This document shows positions 31,225 through 39,826 of a DNA stretch of 64,000 nucleotides, one piece after another. Under the pieces are notes generated by a model, which saw only the letters and a list, made by a program, of their open reading frames with translations, was not told where the DNA came from and ran no database searches. A program made the position numbers and the translations under genes. Numbering within the stretch: the first letter of the stretch is position 1; every line of letters starts with the position of its first letter. Origin of the DNA: Pusillimonas minor (lineage in GTDB: Bacteria; Pseudomonadota; Gammaproteobacteria; Burkholderiales; Burkholderiaceae_B); assembly GCF_014237865.1 (NCBI RefSeq), contig NZ_JACJUU010000008.1, positions 1-64,000 of the forward strand. The letters are read 5' to 3'.

Positions 31225-32712
31225 TTAAAGCAGAAACAGCGACGCCAGACCCAGGAAAATAAAGAAGCCTAACGAATCGGTGGCAAAGGTAAGCAGGACC
31301 GATGAGCCCATGGCGGGGTCTTTGCCGAAGCGATCGCGCAGCACCGGGATAAGCACACCCAGGGCTGCACCAATTAGCATATTGCCGATCATGGCGATCA
31401 TCATGACCAGCGCAATGGCCCATTGGCCGGAAATCCACCAGGCAAAGCTGGCGGCGACCAGGCTGCCGCAGGCTCCCACCATGAAAGTCACTTTTAACTC
31501 GCGCTGAACCAGTCGCCAGGCCGAAGACCCGGTGACGCGCCCCATGGCCAAGGCCCGGATAACCATAGTCATGGTTTGGTTGCCCGAGTTGCCGCCGATA
31601 CCGGCCACGATGGACATTAAAAACGCCAGAATGACGATGTGGCTGACTGTGTCTTCGAACCGGGACGCGACAAACGACGCGACCGATGCGGTGACCAGAT
31701 TGACCAGCAGCCAGGGGGCGCGGTTGCGGATGGCGCTGACCACCGGAGCGAACATATCTTCTTCTTGGAGACCGGCACGAGACAGGGCTTGTTCTTGCGA
31801 GTCTTCTTGAATTACGTCGACCACTTCTGCGATGGTGACGCGGCCGATCAACCGGCCCTGGTCGTCGATGACCGGGGCGGAAACCAGATCGTAACGTTCG
31901 AAAGCCCCTGCTGCATCGGCGTCGGAGTCGAGCGGGTTGAGGGTGAGGAAGTCGGTATGCATGACTTCTTTCACATCAATTTCGGGTTCGCTGACCAGCA
32001 GCTTTGAAACCGGAAGCACGCCTTGCAGTTTGTCTTGCCGGTCGACCACAAAGATCTGGTCGGTGTGGTCAGGGAGTTCTTGCAGGCGGCGCAGGTAACG
32101 CAGGACGACCTCGAGCGAAACGTCTTCGCGCACCCGGACCATTTCGAAGTCCATGATGGCGCCTACAGTGCCTTCCGGGTAGCCCATGGCTTCAATAAGC
32201 TGCGCGCGCTCTTCGTCGGTCAGGCCCTTCTGGACCTCGGCAACGACGTCGGGCGGCAGGTCGGCGACCAGGTCGGCGATCTCGTCGGCATCCATGGCCT
32301 CGGTCGCCGCCACGAGGTCTTTGCGGTCCATCGACTTGATCAGCGATTCGCGCGCCCAGTCGTCGATTTCGAGCAGTACGTCGGCGTCAAACTCCGGGTT
32401 GACCAGTTGCCACACGGCCTGACGCTCGTCAACCGGCAAGGACTCGAGAATGAAGGCAATATCAGACGGGTGCAGATCGTTGATAATGCCTTTGATTTCG
32501 TTCTCGTGCTGACGATGAAGAATCCCTTCGAGCAGGTTGGACTTCTCGTCTTCTTCGTACTGGCGCTGCGCGAGGGCCTCGACAACCTCTTGCCGTTTCA
32601 GGATGGCCTGGAGCTTTTGCAGGGCCTGCTGGGCGTCTTCGGGGTCGAGGCGCCGGGGGATGATGATGGCCTCGTTGACGGGCTGCTGCGAAGAGGGGGG
32701 TGTTTGCTGCAT
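31225..32712 (-). CDS. mgtE: Magnesium transporter MgtE
   Basis: This 495-residue protein has the full MgtE layout: an N-terminal superhelical domain (about 60-170, HPSDIAFILESLPVDERQAVW), two CBS domains (about 175-305, GAIMDFEMVRVREDVSLEVVL and VKEVMHTDFLTLNPLDS in outline) and five C-terminal helices with the pore motif GIGGNSGNQTMTMVIRALA. It imports Mg2+ or Co2+ down the gradient, gated by cytosolic Mg2+. It lies 15 bp after the M20 gene, so it is probably last in a three-gene operon. No magnesium riboswitch fits in the gap. Confidence 0.94.
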   Translation of the reverse strand: MQQTPPSSQQPVNEAIIIPRRLDPEDAQQALQKLQAILKRQEVVEALAQRQYEEDEKSNLLEGILHRQHENEIKGIINDLHPSDIAFILESLPVDERQAVWQLVNPEFDADVLLEIDDWARESLIKSMDRKDLVAATEAMDADEIADLVADLPPDVVAEVQKGLTDEERAQLIEAMGYPEGTVGAIMDFEMVRVREDVSLEVVLRYLRRLQELPDHTDQIFVVDRQDKLQGVLPVSKLLVSEPEIDVKEVMHTDFLTLNPLDSDADAAGAFERYDLVSAPVIDDQGRLIGRVTIAEVVDVIQEDSQEQALSRAGLQEEDMFAPVVSAIRNRAPWLLVNLVTASVASFVASRFEDTVSHIVILAFLMSIVAGIGGNSGNQTMTMVIRALAMGRVTGSSAWRLVQRELKVTFMVGACGSLVAASFAWWISGQWAIALVMMIAMIGNMLIGAALGVLIPVLRDRFGKDPAMGSSVLLTFATDSLGFFIFLGLASLFLL

Positions 32713-32727
32713 GGGTAGGCGTGACCT

Positions 32728-33924
32728 TTAGTTGGCCTGGCGAAGCCAGCGGCAGGCCAGTTCGACCCAGTAGCTGGCCCCGATGGGCAGCAGATTGTCG
32801 TTGAAGTCGTAGCTACCGTTGTGCAGCGTGCAAGGCCCAAGGCCGTGGCCCTTGGTGCGATGGTCGCCGTCGCCGTTGCCGATCCAGACATAGCAGCCGG
32901 GCTTTTCTTTGAGCATGAAGGCGAAGTCTTCGGCGCCCATAGACGGCCGGATATCTTGGAACACCATGGCGTCGCCGGCAATATCGCGCGCCACTTCGGC
33001 GCAAAGGGCCGCTTCGGCGGGGTGATTGACCGTTGGGGGGTATTTTCGGGCGAACACAAAATTGGACGTGCAATTGAAGGCTTCGGCGGTGTGCCTGATG
33101 ATGTCGTCCATGCGTTGTTCGATAAGGTCGAGTGCGGCTTCGGAAAGCGTGCGTACCGTACCCCGGATTTCGGTTGTGTCGGGGATGACGTTGTCGGCGG
33201 TGCCGCCGTGGATTTGCGTCACGCTGAGCACGGCCGGGTCGAGCGGGTCGAGATTGCGGGTGATGGTGGTTTGCAGTGACTGCACAATTTGTACGGCCGC
33301 CATGATGGGGTCGTGGCCCAGGTTGGGCATGGCGGCATGGGCGCCTTTGCCCTGTATGGTGATTTCGAAATTGTTGCTGCCGCCCATGATGGGGCCGGGA
33401 ATAACCCCGAAACTACCCGCAGGCATGCCAGGCCAGTTATGCATGCCAAAAACGGCATCCATTGGGAACTGGCCGAAAAGGCCATCGTCGATCATGCGTT
33501 TTGCGCCGCTGAAGCCTTCTTCGGCAGGCTGGAAGATGACATACACCGTGCCAGGGAAGTCGCGGCTTTGCGCAAGATACCTGGCGGCCGCCAACAGCAT
33601 GGCGGTATGGCCGTCGTGGCCACAGGCGTGCATTTTGCCGGCGTGCTTGCTGGCATGTGCAAAGCTGTTGGTTTCTTGCATGGGCAAGGCGTCCATGTCG
33701 GCACGCAAGCCCACAGCCTTGCCCGGCCGGTTGCCGGTAATGGTGCCAACCACCCCCGTAACGCCCAGCCCCCTGTGCGCCGGGATGCCCCAGCTTGAGA
33801 GCTGTTCGGCCACCACATCGGCCGTACGAAACTCTTCGTAGGCCAGTTCGGGATGAGCGTGGATGTCGCGGCGAATGGCGGCGATTTCGGGTTGCCAGCT
33901 GACCAAAGGTTCGACAAGCTTCAT
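32728..33924 (-). CDS. M20 family amidohydrolase (hippurate hydrolase-like)
   Basis: This 398-residue di-metal amidohydrolase is of the M20D type (HipO/AmaA/IAA-amino acid hydrolase group). Metal-site segments are MHACGHDGHTAMLL, FQPAEEGFSGAKRMI, FGMHNWPG and the late TLHNGSYDFND. Substrates in the family are N-acylated amino acids or peptides, and the exact one cannot be told. The ATG at 33924 opens the family-typical MKLVEPLVSWQPEIAAIRRDIH. It overlaps the stop of the upstream inositol-phosphatase gene by 4 nt. Confidence 0.9.
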   Translation of the reverse strand: MKLVEPLVSWQPEIAAIRRDIHAHPELAYEEFRTADVVAEQLSSWGIPAHRGLGVTGVVGTITGNRPGKAVGLRADMDALPMQETNSFAHASKHAGKMHACGHDGHTAMLLAAARYLAQSRDFPGTVYVIFQPAEEGFSGAKRMIDDGLFGQFPMDAVFGMHNWPGMPAGSFGVIPGPIMGGSNNFEITIQGKGAHAAMPNLGHDPIMAAVQIVQSLQTTITRNLDPLDPAVLSVTQIHGGTADNVIPDTTEIRGTVRTLSEAALDLIEQRMDDIIRHTAEAFNCTSNFVFARKYPPTVNHPAEAALCAEVARDIAGDAMVFQDIRPSMGAEDFAFMLKEKPGCYVWIGNGDGDHRTKGHGLGPCTLHNGSYDFNDNLLPIGASYWVELACRWLRQAN

Positions 33925-34799
33925 GATGTTTGCCCGGGTTGACTGGATGGATTGGAAGGCGTCAGCTTGCCGTGGGCCAGCTGTAAAATGGGCTGGGCCA
34001 GCCGCTTGTTGGCCGCATAAATATTGCCACCGACAGGCCATGGGGTTTGGCCGTTGATGTCATCGGCGACGCCGCCGGCCTCGCGGACCAGCAGGGTGCC
34101 TGCAGCGACATCCCACGAAGCCAGGCCCATTTCCCAGTAGCCGTCGTAGCGTCCGCACGCTGTCCAGGCCAGATCGAGGGCCGCAGAACCAAAGCGCCGG
34201 ACCCCGCGCGTATTGTGCATGGCCTGGCTTAACGTAGGCATGTAGTTGTCGTAGAAACTAAAGTCGCGAAAGGGCAGGCCAGTGGCCAGCAACGCTTCGG
34301 CGAGCGTGTCGGTATGAGAGCAGTTGATACGATGACCGTTGAGCCAGGCGCCGCTGTCGTGCAGCGCGGTAAACAGTTCTTCGCGGCACGGGTCGTACAC
34401 AACCCCGATAACCGGCGTGTCTTTGGTTAGTGCGCCCAGACCGGGTAAGTGCGTGCCGATATGTGCAACCAGGGCAATAGAAACGGCGTAATGCGGAATA
34501 CCATGCAAGAAGTTGGTGGTACCGTCGAGCGGGTCGATATACCAGGTGGCCAGGCCGTTGACGTCACCGCCGGTTTCTTCGGCCACAATGCCAAATTGCG
34601 GTGTGTCGGTTTTAAGAACCTCTAAAATGGCCAGCTCGGCTTCGCGGTCGGCCTGCGATACCAGGTCGTTGCGGGCTTTCTTGTCGATGATCAGGTCTTG
34701 TCGGCGATGCGCGTACGACTGCAATACTGCAGCGCCGGCGCGGGCCGCGCGTACAGCGGTTTCGAGGTTTTCGCCAAGGTGAAGTGATTGTGTATTCAT
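33921..34799 (-). CDS. suhB: Inositol monophosphatase family protein (SuhB-like)
   Basis: This 292-residue Mg2+-dependent sugar phosphatase has the metal motifs EETGG, WYIDPLDGTTNFLHGIP and, near the C-terminus, GLASWDVAAGTLLVREAGG. Besides inositol-1-phosphate hydrolysis, SuhB is known as an rRNA antitermination factor in E. coli, but orthology to that role is not proven here. It is the first gene of the run suhB-M20-mgtE, divergent from the mnmC-like gene by 80 bp. Confidence 0.88.
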   Translation of the reverse strand: MNTQSLHLGENLETAVRAARAGAAVLQSYAHRRQDLIIDKKARNDLVSQADREAELAILEVLKTDTPQFGIVAEETGGDVNGLATWYIDPLDGTTNFLHGIPHYAVSIALVAHIGTHLPGLGALTKDTPVIGVVYDPCREELFTALHDSGAWLNGHRINCSHTDTLAEALLATGLPFRDFSFYDNYMPTLSQAMHNTRGVRRFGSAALDLAWTACGRYDGYWEMGLASWDVAAGTLLVREAGGVADDINGQTPWPVGGNIYAANKRLAQPILQLAHGKLTPSNPSSQPGQTS

Positions 34800-34879
34800 G
34801 CCGGTTTTTACTGTTGCCTTCGACCTATAAGTTTACGCAACATTATGCGTGCCGTCTCTGACAGAATTAATAAAACGTA

Positions 34880-36754
34880 ATGAATGATTCCCTCTGCAGC
34901 CCGGCAATACCGACAACGGCGTGGCTGTCGGCAGGCGGCTTGCCGGCCGGGTGGCGGGGACGCTCGTCATTTACGGTGTGCGACACCGGTTTTGGTGCCG
35001 GCCAGCGGTTCATTTCAACCTGGTCGATATGGCGTTGTGATGCGAATCGCTGCGAGCGATTGCATTACGTGGGATTTTGCCCGGTGCCCGAGCCCGACCA
35101 GGAGGCCTGCCGCAAGGGAGCGATGTCTGACGACGAGGCGTCATGCCATGACGCGCTGCGCACGGCATTGTTGGCGCATGTGCCGTTGCCGGGCGTCAGT
35201 CGCCTCGATTTTGAAGGGGGGGCGGTCACGCTGACGCTTTTCTACATGCCGCTCTGGAAGGCGCTAATGCAGGCCGAAGCTCGCGTCGATCTCTATTTTA
35301 TCGACGCAATGTTGGCCGCCATCGGGGCGCAAACCGGCGGTTATTCGCCCTATGGGCAATTGGCCCGAATGGCGGCGCGGCAGGCTTGTGTGGCGTTGCC
35401 GGTCATCGATGCGTTTGGCGATCTGGGGCGAGGGCTAAAGAAAGCGGGCTTTATCTTTGATCCCGTTGTTGCGCCTCAACCAAGCGATTCCGTCATAGCA
35501 TGTGCCGACAATCGGCTGAATGCGTCGGCGGCAAACGACCATCGTGCAGCGGTTTGCGTGGCCAGGCTGCGTCCTGGCATCTTTCACGGGGCCGCTAATG
35601 CCGCTCACGGCGTCGATACCGTTTCGGCTTCGGCGCCCGTGGTGGTGATTGGCGGGGGGGTTGCCGGGGCCGCCGTCGCGTGGGCGCTTGCCTTTCGTGG
35701 CCGAAAAGTCATTGTTGTTGATCCTGCCTTTTCCCGGTCGCCACAGGGGGTTCATGCCGGGCATCTGGCTGCCGCTGCCACGCCGGTTGTGTCGAGAGAT
35801 GACGATTACCGGGCGCGCCTGACGCGTGCCGGGGTTCGCCTTGCCTGGCAGCGTTGGCAACATATCGATGCTGCCAGCCGGCCGCGTCAAACCGGTACGC
35901 TTGGTTTGGCCCGCGACGCCGATGAGGTTGACCGGGTGCGTGCGGCGCTGGAAGGCGGAGACTTTCCTGAGGGCTGGGCCCGCTGGCAAACCTCGCAAAC
36001 TGCATCACTTGCCGCAGCTGTGTCGCTGTCGGTACCGGGGGTGTTGTTTGCCGATGGCTTGTTGATCAGGCCGGGGGCGCTGATCGCCGCGCAAATGTCA
36101 TCGCCGCTTGTTCAGTGCATTGCGGCTGCCGGGCACCGGCTTGAGCAGGCCGGTGACGGGGGCTGGCTGCTGCGGGGCCCCGATGAGCAGGTGCTGGCGC
36201 AGGCCGCCACCGTGGTTGTGGCGAATGCGGCCGGGGTGGTGCCTCTTTTGCAACGCAGTGGCTTGTTGGTCCGGGCGCCACGATTGCGGCAATTGCAGGC
36301 CATTGCCGGTCAGGTCAGCTACTTTAATGCGCTGCGTTGCGCGGTCGACCCGAAGGTGGTGATAGATGGCCCCGGGTATTGGCTACCGGCAGTCGATGGT
36401 ATCAATGTGGCCGGCGGTACTTACGCATTGGGGGCCGAGGTGCCTGCGGTGACGCAGGCAGGTCACGACGACATTATTGAAAAGCTGGGCGCGTTCCTGC
36501 CGGCCGAGGCGGTGCAACGATTGCCCGGCTCGATTGTCGGCGGGTGGTCGGGCTGGCGGGCGGTGGTGCCGGGCCGATTACCGGTAGTGGGCGCGTTGCC
36601 AGGGGCAAATGGCGTATGGGTGGCTTGTGCGTACGGGTCTCGGGGTTTAAGCTGGGCGGCGCTTGCGGCCGAAGTTATCGCCGCGACAGTGTGTTGCGAG
36701 CCGCTGCCCCTTGAGCGGGAGTTACTGATGGCCATCGCCCCAGGCAAGCGTTAA
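34880..36754 (+). CDS. mnmC: MnmC-like protein with decayed methyltransferase half
   Basis: This 624-residue protein has the two-domain order of MnmC, the enzyme completing mnm5s2U34 in tRNA. The C-terminal FAD oxidase (from about residue 253) is well kept: VVVIGGGVAGAAVAWALAFRG, GVWVACAYGSRGLSWAALAAE and the EPLPLERELL tail. The N-terminal methyltransferase is degraded. GFGTG is GFGAG, and the active-site motif DGFAPAKNPDMW of E. coli is replaced near residue 140 by an unrelated stretch (FIDAMLAAIGAQTGGY). The usual first 40 or so residues are absent. The oxidase is probably active and the methylase probably not. Confidence 0.82.
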   Translation: MNDSLCSPAIPTTAWLSAGGLPAGWRGRSSFTVCDTGFGAGQRFISTWSIWRCDANRCERLHYVGFCPVPEPDQEACRKGAMSDDEASCHDALRTALLAHVPLPGVSRLDFEGGAVTLTLFYMPLWKALMQAEARVDLYFIDAMLAAIGAQTGGYSPYGQLARMAARQACVALPVIDAFGDLGRGLKKAGFIFDPVVAPQPSDSVIACADNRLNASAANDHRAAVCVARLRPGIFHGAANAAHGVDTVSASAPVVVIGGGVAGAAVAWALAFRGRKVIVVDPAFSRSPQGVHAGHLAAAATPVVSRDDDYRARLTRAGVRLAWQRWQHIDAASRPRQTGTLGLARDADEVDRVRAALEGGDFPEGWARWQTSQTASLAAAVSLSVPGVLFADGLLIRPGALIAAQMSSPLVQCIAAAGHRLEQAGDGGWLLRGPDEQVLAQAATVVVANAAGVVPLLQRSGLLVRAPRLRQLQAIAGQVSYFNALRCAVDPKVVIDGPGYWLPAVDGINVAGGTYALGAEVPAVTQAGHDDIIEKLGAFLPAEAVQRLPGSIVGGWSGWRAVVPGRLPVVGALPGANGVWVACAYGSRGLSWAALAAEVIAATVCCEPLPLERELLMAIAPGKR

Positions 36755-36927
36755 ATATTGCGTTGGCAAGCATTAACGGCCCCATAATGTACCGGGTCAC
36801 CCGAAAATCAGGTGCCCTGAGCGACGGGATTAGGCCTAAAAACAAGAAACGATTTTGTTTTATAGCGTAAATCCGTCAAAATAACGTCTTTTGAATGCTT
36901 TGAGGCTTTAAGCCCAGGGAATGCGCT

Positions 36928-39141
36928 GTGTCGCCAAAGTCTGACCTTGAAAACGTGAAGCCCATCGATCTTCTGAAATTTATAAGCGCAAAATCAACGA
37001 CCGTTGATTTCCAGATCGCTGATACCGATTTTTGTTTGCGCATCGAGGCCCATGCGCCGGGTGTGTTTCGTTTGCAATGCGGCGCCCAGGCGCTGTTGTC
37101 GCCCGAGAAGCCATCGGCCCGTGCCTTGCGCCATGCCGAAATGTTGCTGGTGCGCCCCGAGCCTGTCAGCGAGCTCGCCGTCAGCTCCGTGCTTGACGGT
37201 GCCGGCAATGCATGGTGCATCGAGCAAGGCGACATTGCGCTCGAAATCCAGGCCGACGGTTGTTGGTCGTTACACCGAGGCGAGCACCTGTTGCTGGCTT
37301 CCGGTACGCCCGCGTTGCAGCAGGGTGCCACCGACGCGGGCCTGGTTTGGCACGCCAACTTCGAGCTCGACGACGAAGAGTCTTTGTTTGGCCTGGGCGA
37401 AGCAACCGGCGACTTCGACCGCCGAGGTCAAACGCTGGTCAGCGATTTGCCGGCCAGTCGCGCACTGCCGTTGCTCTGGTGCCCGACGGGTTGGGGGGTG
37501 TATGCCAATACGCTTTCGCGTGTTCAGCATGACCTGGGACATACCCATCCGGGGCTGTACACGCTTGCGCTTCACGACGATGTCCTCGACGTCTTCCTGT
37601 TTGCAGGTGATCCGTCCGAAATCCTCAACCAATACACCGCCTTAACGGGGCGTGCGGGTCAGCCCGGCCTGTGGCCCATGGGCGTATGGCTCGATCAGGC
37701 GCCCGGTCAATCCACAGCCGAACTGCTGTCGGCGGCCCGAGGTCTTCGCGAAGCCGCTTTTTCGTTTGATGCCGTCCGTCTCACGGGCCCGGCGCCTTAT
37801 GGGTTTCAGGCCGACAAGCCGGTTTTCGAGTGGGACACCGGGCGCGTGCCCGACCCGAAAGCGCTGGTCGCCGAATTTGGCAAGCTGAATGCGCAGCTGG
37901 CCGTGCCTACTTTTCCGGGCGTACTGGCTGACACCGTATTGTTCGAAGAGTGGGAAGACCGCGGCTGGCTGCTTATTAATGACGACGATGGCGGTGCCCA
38001 TGTCTTTGACGGCACGCCGGCCAGTGGCGGGCGGCCGTTCGGCTTGCTCGATCTGACCAATAAAGATGTCTACAAGACCTGGTCCGAACGTCAGCGTCAG
38101 GTATTTGACGATGGCATTGGCGCGCCAGTGTGCGATGCCCAGTTCAACATTCCCGACGGCATTACGGCTCGCGGTGGCGAGACGGGTGCGCAGTTGCGTG
38201 TTGTATACCCGTTGCTTGCCCGCCGCGCGTTGTTCGATGCGGTTGCCGGCCATAAAACACCGCAAGAAGGCGTGGTGTTCAGCAACGATCTTTTCCCTGC
38301 GGTGCAGCGGTTTGCATGGCAGTCCGGGCCGGCCGTGTCCAACGATTGGGCGGGTTTTCAGCATTCGTTGCGTACGGCGCTTTCGGTTGGGGCCAGCGGC
38401 GTGCCTGTGCAAATGCATACGTTGGGTAATGCAGCGGCATCGGTGGCCAACCTTACGCCAGAGCTGTATGTGCGTTGGCTGGCCGCGTGCGTATTCTCGG
38501 CCAACTTCAGTTTTCAGGCGGCAAGCGCATTGCTGCCCCAAGCCTTCGATGCCCAGACACAGGCTTTAGTCAAGCATTGGTTGCAGTGGCGCTATCGTCT
38601 GGTGCCTTATGTGCTGGGCATTATCGAAGACGCGGTACGTACAGGCTTGCCCGTTCAGCGCACCATGGCCATGGTGTTTCCGGACGATGTCGTTGCCCAT
38701 GCATGGGATACCCAATATATGCTTGGGCCGGCATTGCTGGTTGCACCTGCAACCCAGCCTGGTCGCCAGGTAAAAGTGTATTTGCCCGAAGGTGCTGCCT
38801 GGTGGGACCTGAACACGGGGTGGCGCTACGAAGGCGGAACAACGCTGCTTGTCGATGCCGGTCTGGATACCTTGCCGGTGTTTGGTCGAGAGGGGCAAAT
38901 GCTTTGCCTGGGGCCTGTGGCGCCCCACACGGCCGAATTCAATTCGGCGCGATTGCTCGAAGAGGTCTGGCTGTTTGGCATGCCCGAACATAGCCCGGCG
39001 GTTATGCGTAACAAGATTCGGGTCATGCAAATGCAAGGTTCCAGCTATATCAAAGGTCTTGAAGGTCTGAAAATTCTGCCTTCCGAGGGGCTCGAGGTTA
39101 AACGTCGTGGCGCCGAAGTAAGAATCTCCAGAATGAGGTAA
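36928..39141 (+). CDS. Glycoside hydrolase family 31 protein, atypical active site
   Basis: This 737-residue protein aligns in layout with YicI-type GH31 enzymes: N-terminal beta-domain (LFGLGEATGDFDRRGQ), TIM barrel, and C-terminal beta-domains (QYMLGPALLVAPATQPGRQVKVYLPEG in outline). The nucleophile position may be D403 in PVCDAQFN and the acid/base D473 in SNDWAG. The substrate-binding HDIGG is HTLGN (T498), and the Glu after the nucleophile is missing. Activity is therefore uncertain. There is no signal peptide, so it is cytosolic. The start is GTG at 36928 after AGGGAA. It stands alone before tRNA-Lys. Confidence 0.82.
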   Translation: MSPKSDLENVKPIDLLKFISAKSTTVDFQIADTDFCLRIEAHAPGVFRLQCGAQALLSPEKPSARALRHAEMLLVRPEPVSELAVSSVLDGAGNAWCIEQGDIALEIQADGCWSLHRGEHLLLASGTPALQQGATDAGLVWHANFELDDEESLFGLGEATGDFDRRGQTLVSDLPASRALPLLWCPTGWGVYANTLSRVQHDLGHTHPGLYTLALHDDVLDVFLFAGDPSEILNQYTALTGRAGQPGLWPMGVWLDQAPGQSTAELLSAARGLREAAFSFDAVRLTGPAPYGFQADKPVFEWDTGRVPDPKALVAEFGKLNAQLAVPTFPGVLADTVLFEEWEDRGWLLINDDDGGAHVFDGTPASGGRPFGLLDLTNKDVYKTWSERQRQVFDDGIGAPVCDAQFNIPDGITARGGETGAQLRVVYPLLARRALFDAVAGHKTPQEGVVFSNDLFPAVQRFAWQSGPAVSNDWAGFQHSLRTALSVGASGVPVQMHTLGNAAASVANLTPELYVRWLAACVFSANFSFQAASALLPQAFDAQTQALVKHWLQWRYRLVPYVLGIIEDAVRTGLPVQRTMAMVFPDDVVAHAWDTQYMLGPALLVAPATQPGRQVKVYLPEGAAWWDLNTGWRYEGGTTLLVDAGLDTLPVFGREGQMLCLGPVAPHTAEFNSARLLEEVWLFGMPEHSPAVMRNKIRVMQMQGSSYIKGLEGLKILPSEGLEVKRRGAEVRISRMR

Positions 39142-39236
39142 ACTGTCGCCCTTCGGGAATAACAGGGTAGCGTTTAGGTGCCTTATGTGCTTTTCGAAGT
39201 AGAGACCAAAAAATTTAAAAATTTCTTGGTTTTTAT

Positions 39237-39266
39237 TTGACAGACCGATAAAGTTTATGTCATAAT
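39237..39266 (+). promoter_or_regulatory. tRNA-Lys promoter
   Basis: TTGACA (39237-39242) is a perfect -35 box, followed after 18 bp by CATAAT (39261-39266). The tRNA begins 15 bp further on. The surroundings are strongly A/T-rich, as in stable RNA promoters. Confidence 0.85.
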
Positions 39267-39280
39267 TTAATTCTTAGGTC

Positions 39281-39356
39281 GGGTTGGTAGCTCAGTCGGT
39301 AGAGCACCGGACTTTTAATCCGTTGGTCCTGGGTTCGAATCCCAGTCAACCCACCA
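39281..39356 (+). tRNA. tRNA-Lys (anticodon TTT)
   Basis: This 76-nt tRNA has its CCA encoded. Acceptor GGGTTGG pairs with TCAACCC; the T arm contains GGTTCGAATCC. The anticodon loop CTTTTAA places TTT at 39314-39316. Its own promoter and an immediate intrinsic terminator make it a single-gene unit. The anticodon U34 is of the type modified by the MnmE/G/C pathway, of which an mnmC-like gene lies 2.5 kb upstream. Confidence 0.98.
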
Positions 39357-39368
39357 CAAAATTCAAAA

Positions 39369-39396
39369 GGCCGCGTCCAAAAGACGCGGCCTTTTT
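39369..39396 (+). terminator. Intrinsic terminator of tRNA-Lys
   Basis: GGCCGCGTC (39369-39377) pairs perfectly with GACGCGGCC (39383-39391) around CAAAA, followed by five T residues. It lies 13 bp after the tRNA CCA end. Confidence 0.93.
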
Positions 39397-39490
39397 CGTT
39401 GTGTGTCCAAAGGCTCGGCTCGTGGCTCTTCCCCATTATCGGGGATACGCATTCGTCAGACCAGGGCGCTGTCTGGGTTTTTGACACGGA

Positions 39491-39696
39491 CGGTGTCAGG
39501 GCCGTGTGGCAACGGGCATCGCACGGCCCCGTTGGGGCTGCCCGCCGTCCAGACCTTGCCCGTGGCGGACGCGGAACTCGTGGGCTCGACCCGATGGGTC
39601 GAAAATGCCCACTCAAACAGCCGCGTCCTTGCATCCACGGTCAAGATCTTACCGTCGGCGTGCTCAAAGCCCTTTCGCCTCACGGCCCTGACACCG
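39491..39696. repeat. 206-bp imperfect palindrome of unknown nature
   Basis: The outermost 16 bp, CGGTGTCAGGGCCGTG (39491-39506), recur exactly inverted at 39681-39696. The similarity continues inward (GGCAACGGGC against GGCGAAAGGGC, CCTTGCCCGTGG against TCTTGACCGTGG, GGACGCGG in both arms, GTGGGC/GCCCAC) to a centre TCGACCC-GAT-GGGTCGA (39586-39602). Centre and ends are symmetric about 39594. The left arm carries about 15 extra bases, themselves a small GCCCC/GGGGC hairpin. Both strands are open in several frames, but this follows from the symmetry and no protein family is recognised. It fits a MITE-like repeat or a long structured RNA. Confidence 0.8.
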
Positions 39697-39744
39697 CTCT
39701 GGGGCAGAGTTTCGGCTTTTATTAAAGATGGATTGCTGCATAAT

Positions 39745-39774
39745 TAAAAAAGCGCCGGGCAGCCGGCGCTTTTT
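39745..39774. terminator. Bidirectional terminator before the coiled-coil membrane protein gene
   Basis: AGCGCCGG (39751-39758) pairs with CCGGCGCT (39763-39770) around GCAG, with an A-run before and a T-run after. It ends the minus-strand gene at 39827-40531 and would also stop any plus-strand transcript through the palindrome. The remainder of 39397-39826 holds no supported gene. Confidence 0.88.
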
Positions 39775-39826
39775 GTTGTGCGTGTAGTGTTTTGGCGGGG
39801 CAGCGATGTATTGCCCGCTGTATGGG

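Noticed and set aside
31078-31272. Short plus-strand frame after the secA terminator
   Set aside because: It starts within the terminator hairpin and overlaps the 3' end of mgtE antisense, with no ribosome-binding site or homology.
32713-32727. Magnesium riboswitch (M-box or mgtA-type) upstream of mgtE
   Set aside because: Only 15 bp separate mgtE from the preceding M20 gene, which is too short for such an element.
39260-39634. A 124-residue minus-strand reading frame covering tRNA-Lys, ending with GIRTQDQRIKSPVLYR-like sequence
   Set aside because: That sequence is the antisense translation of the tRNA gene, a well-known false protein in databases. The upstream part comes from the palindrome.
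39399-39747. Several 75-115 residue frames on both strands between the tRNA-Lys terminator and 39774
   Set aside because: They arise from the G/C-rich palindrome, overlap each other in different frames, and show no ribosome-binding site or known family.
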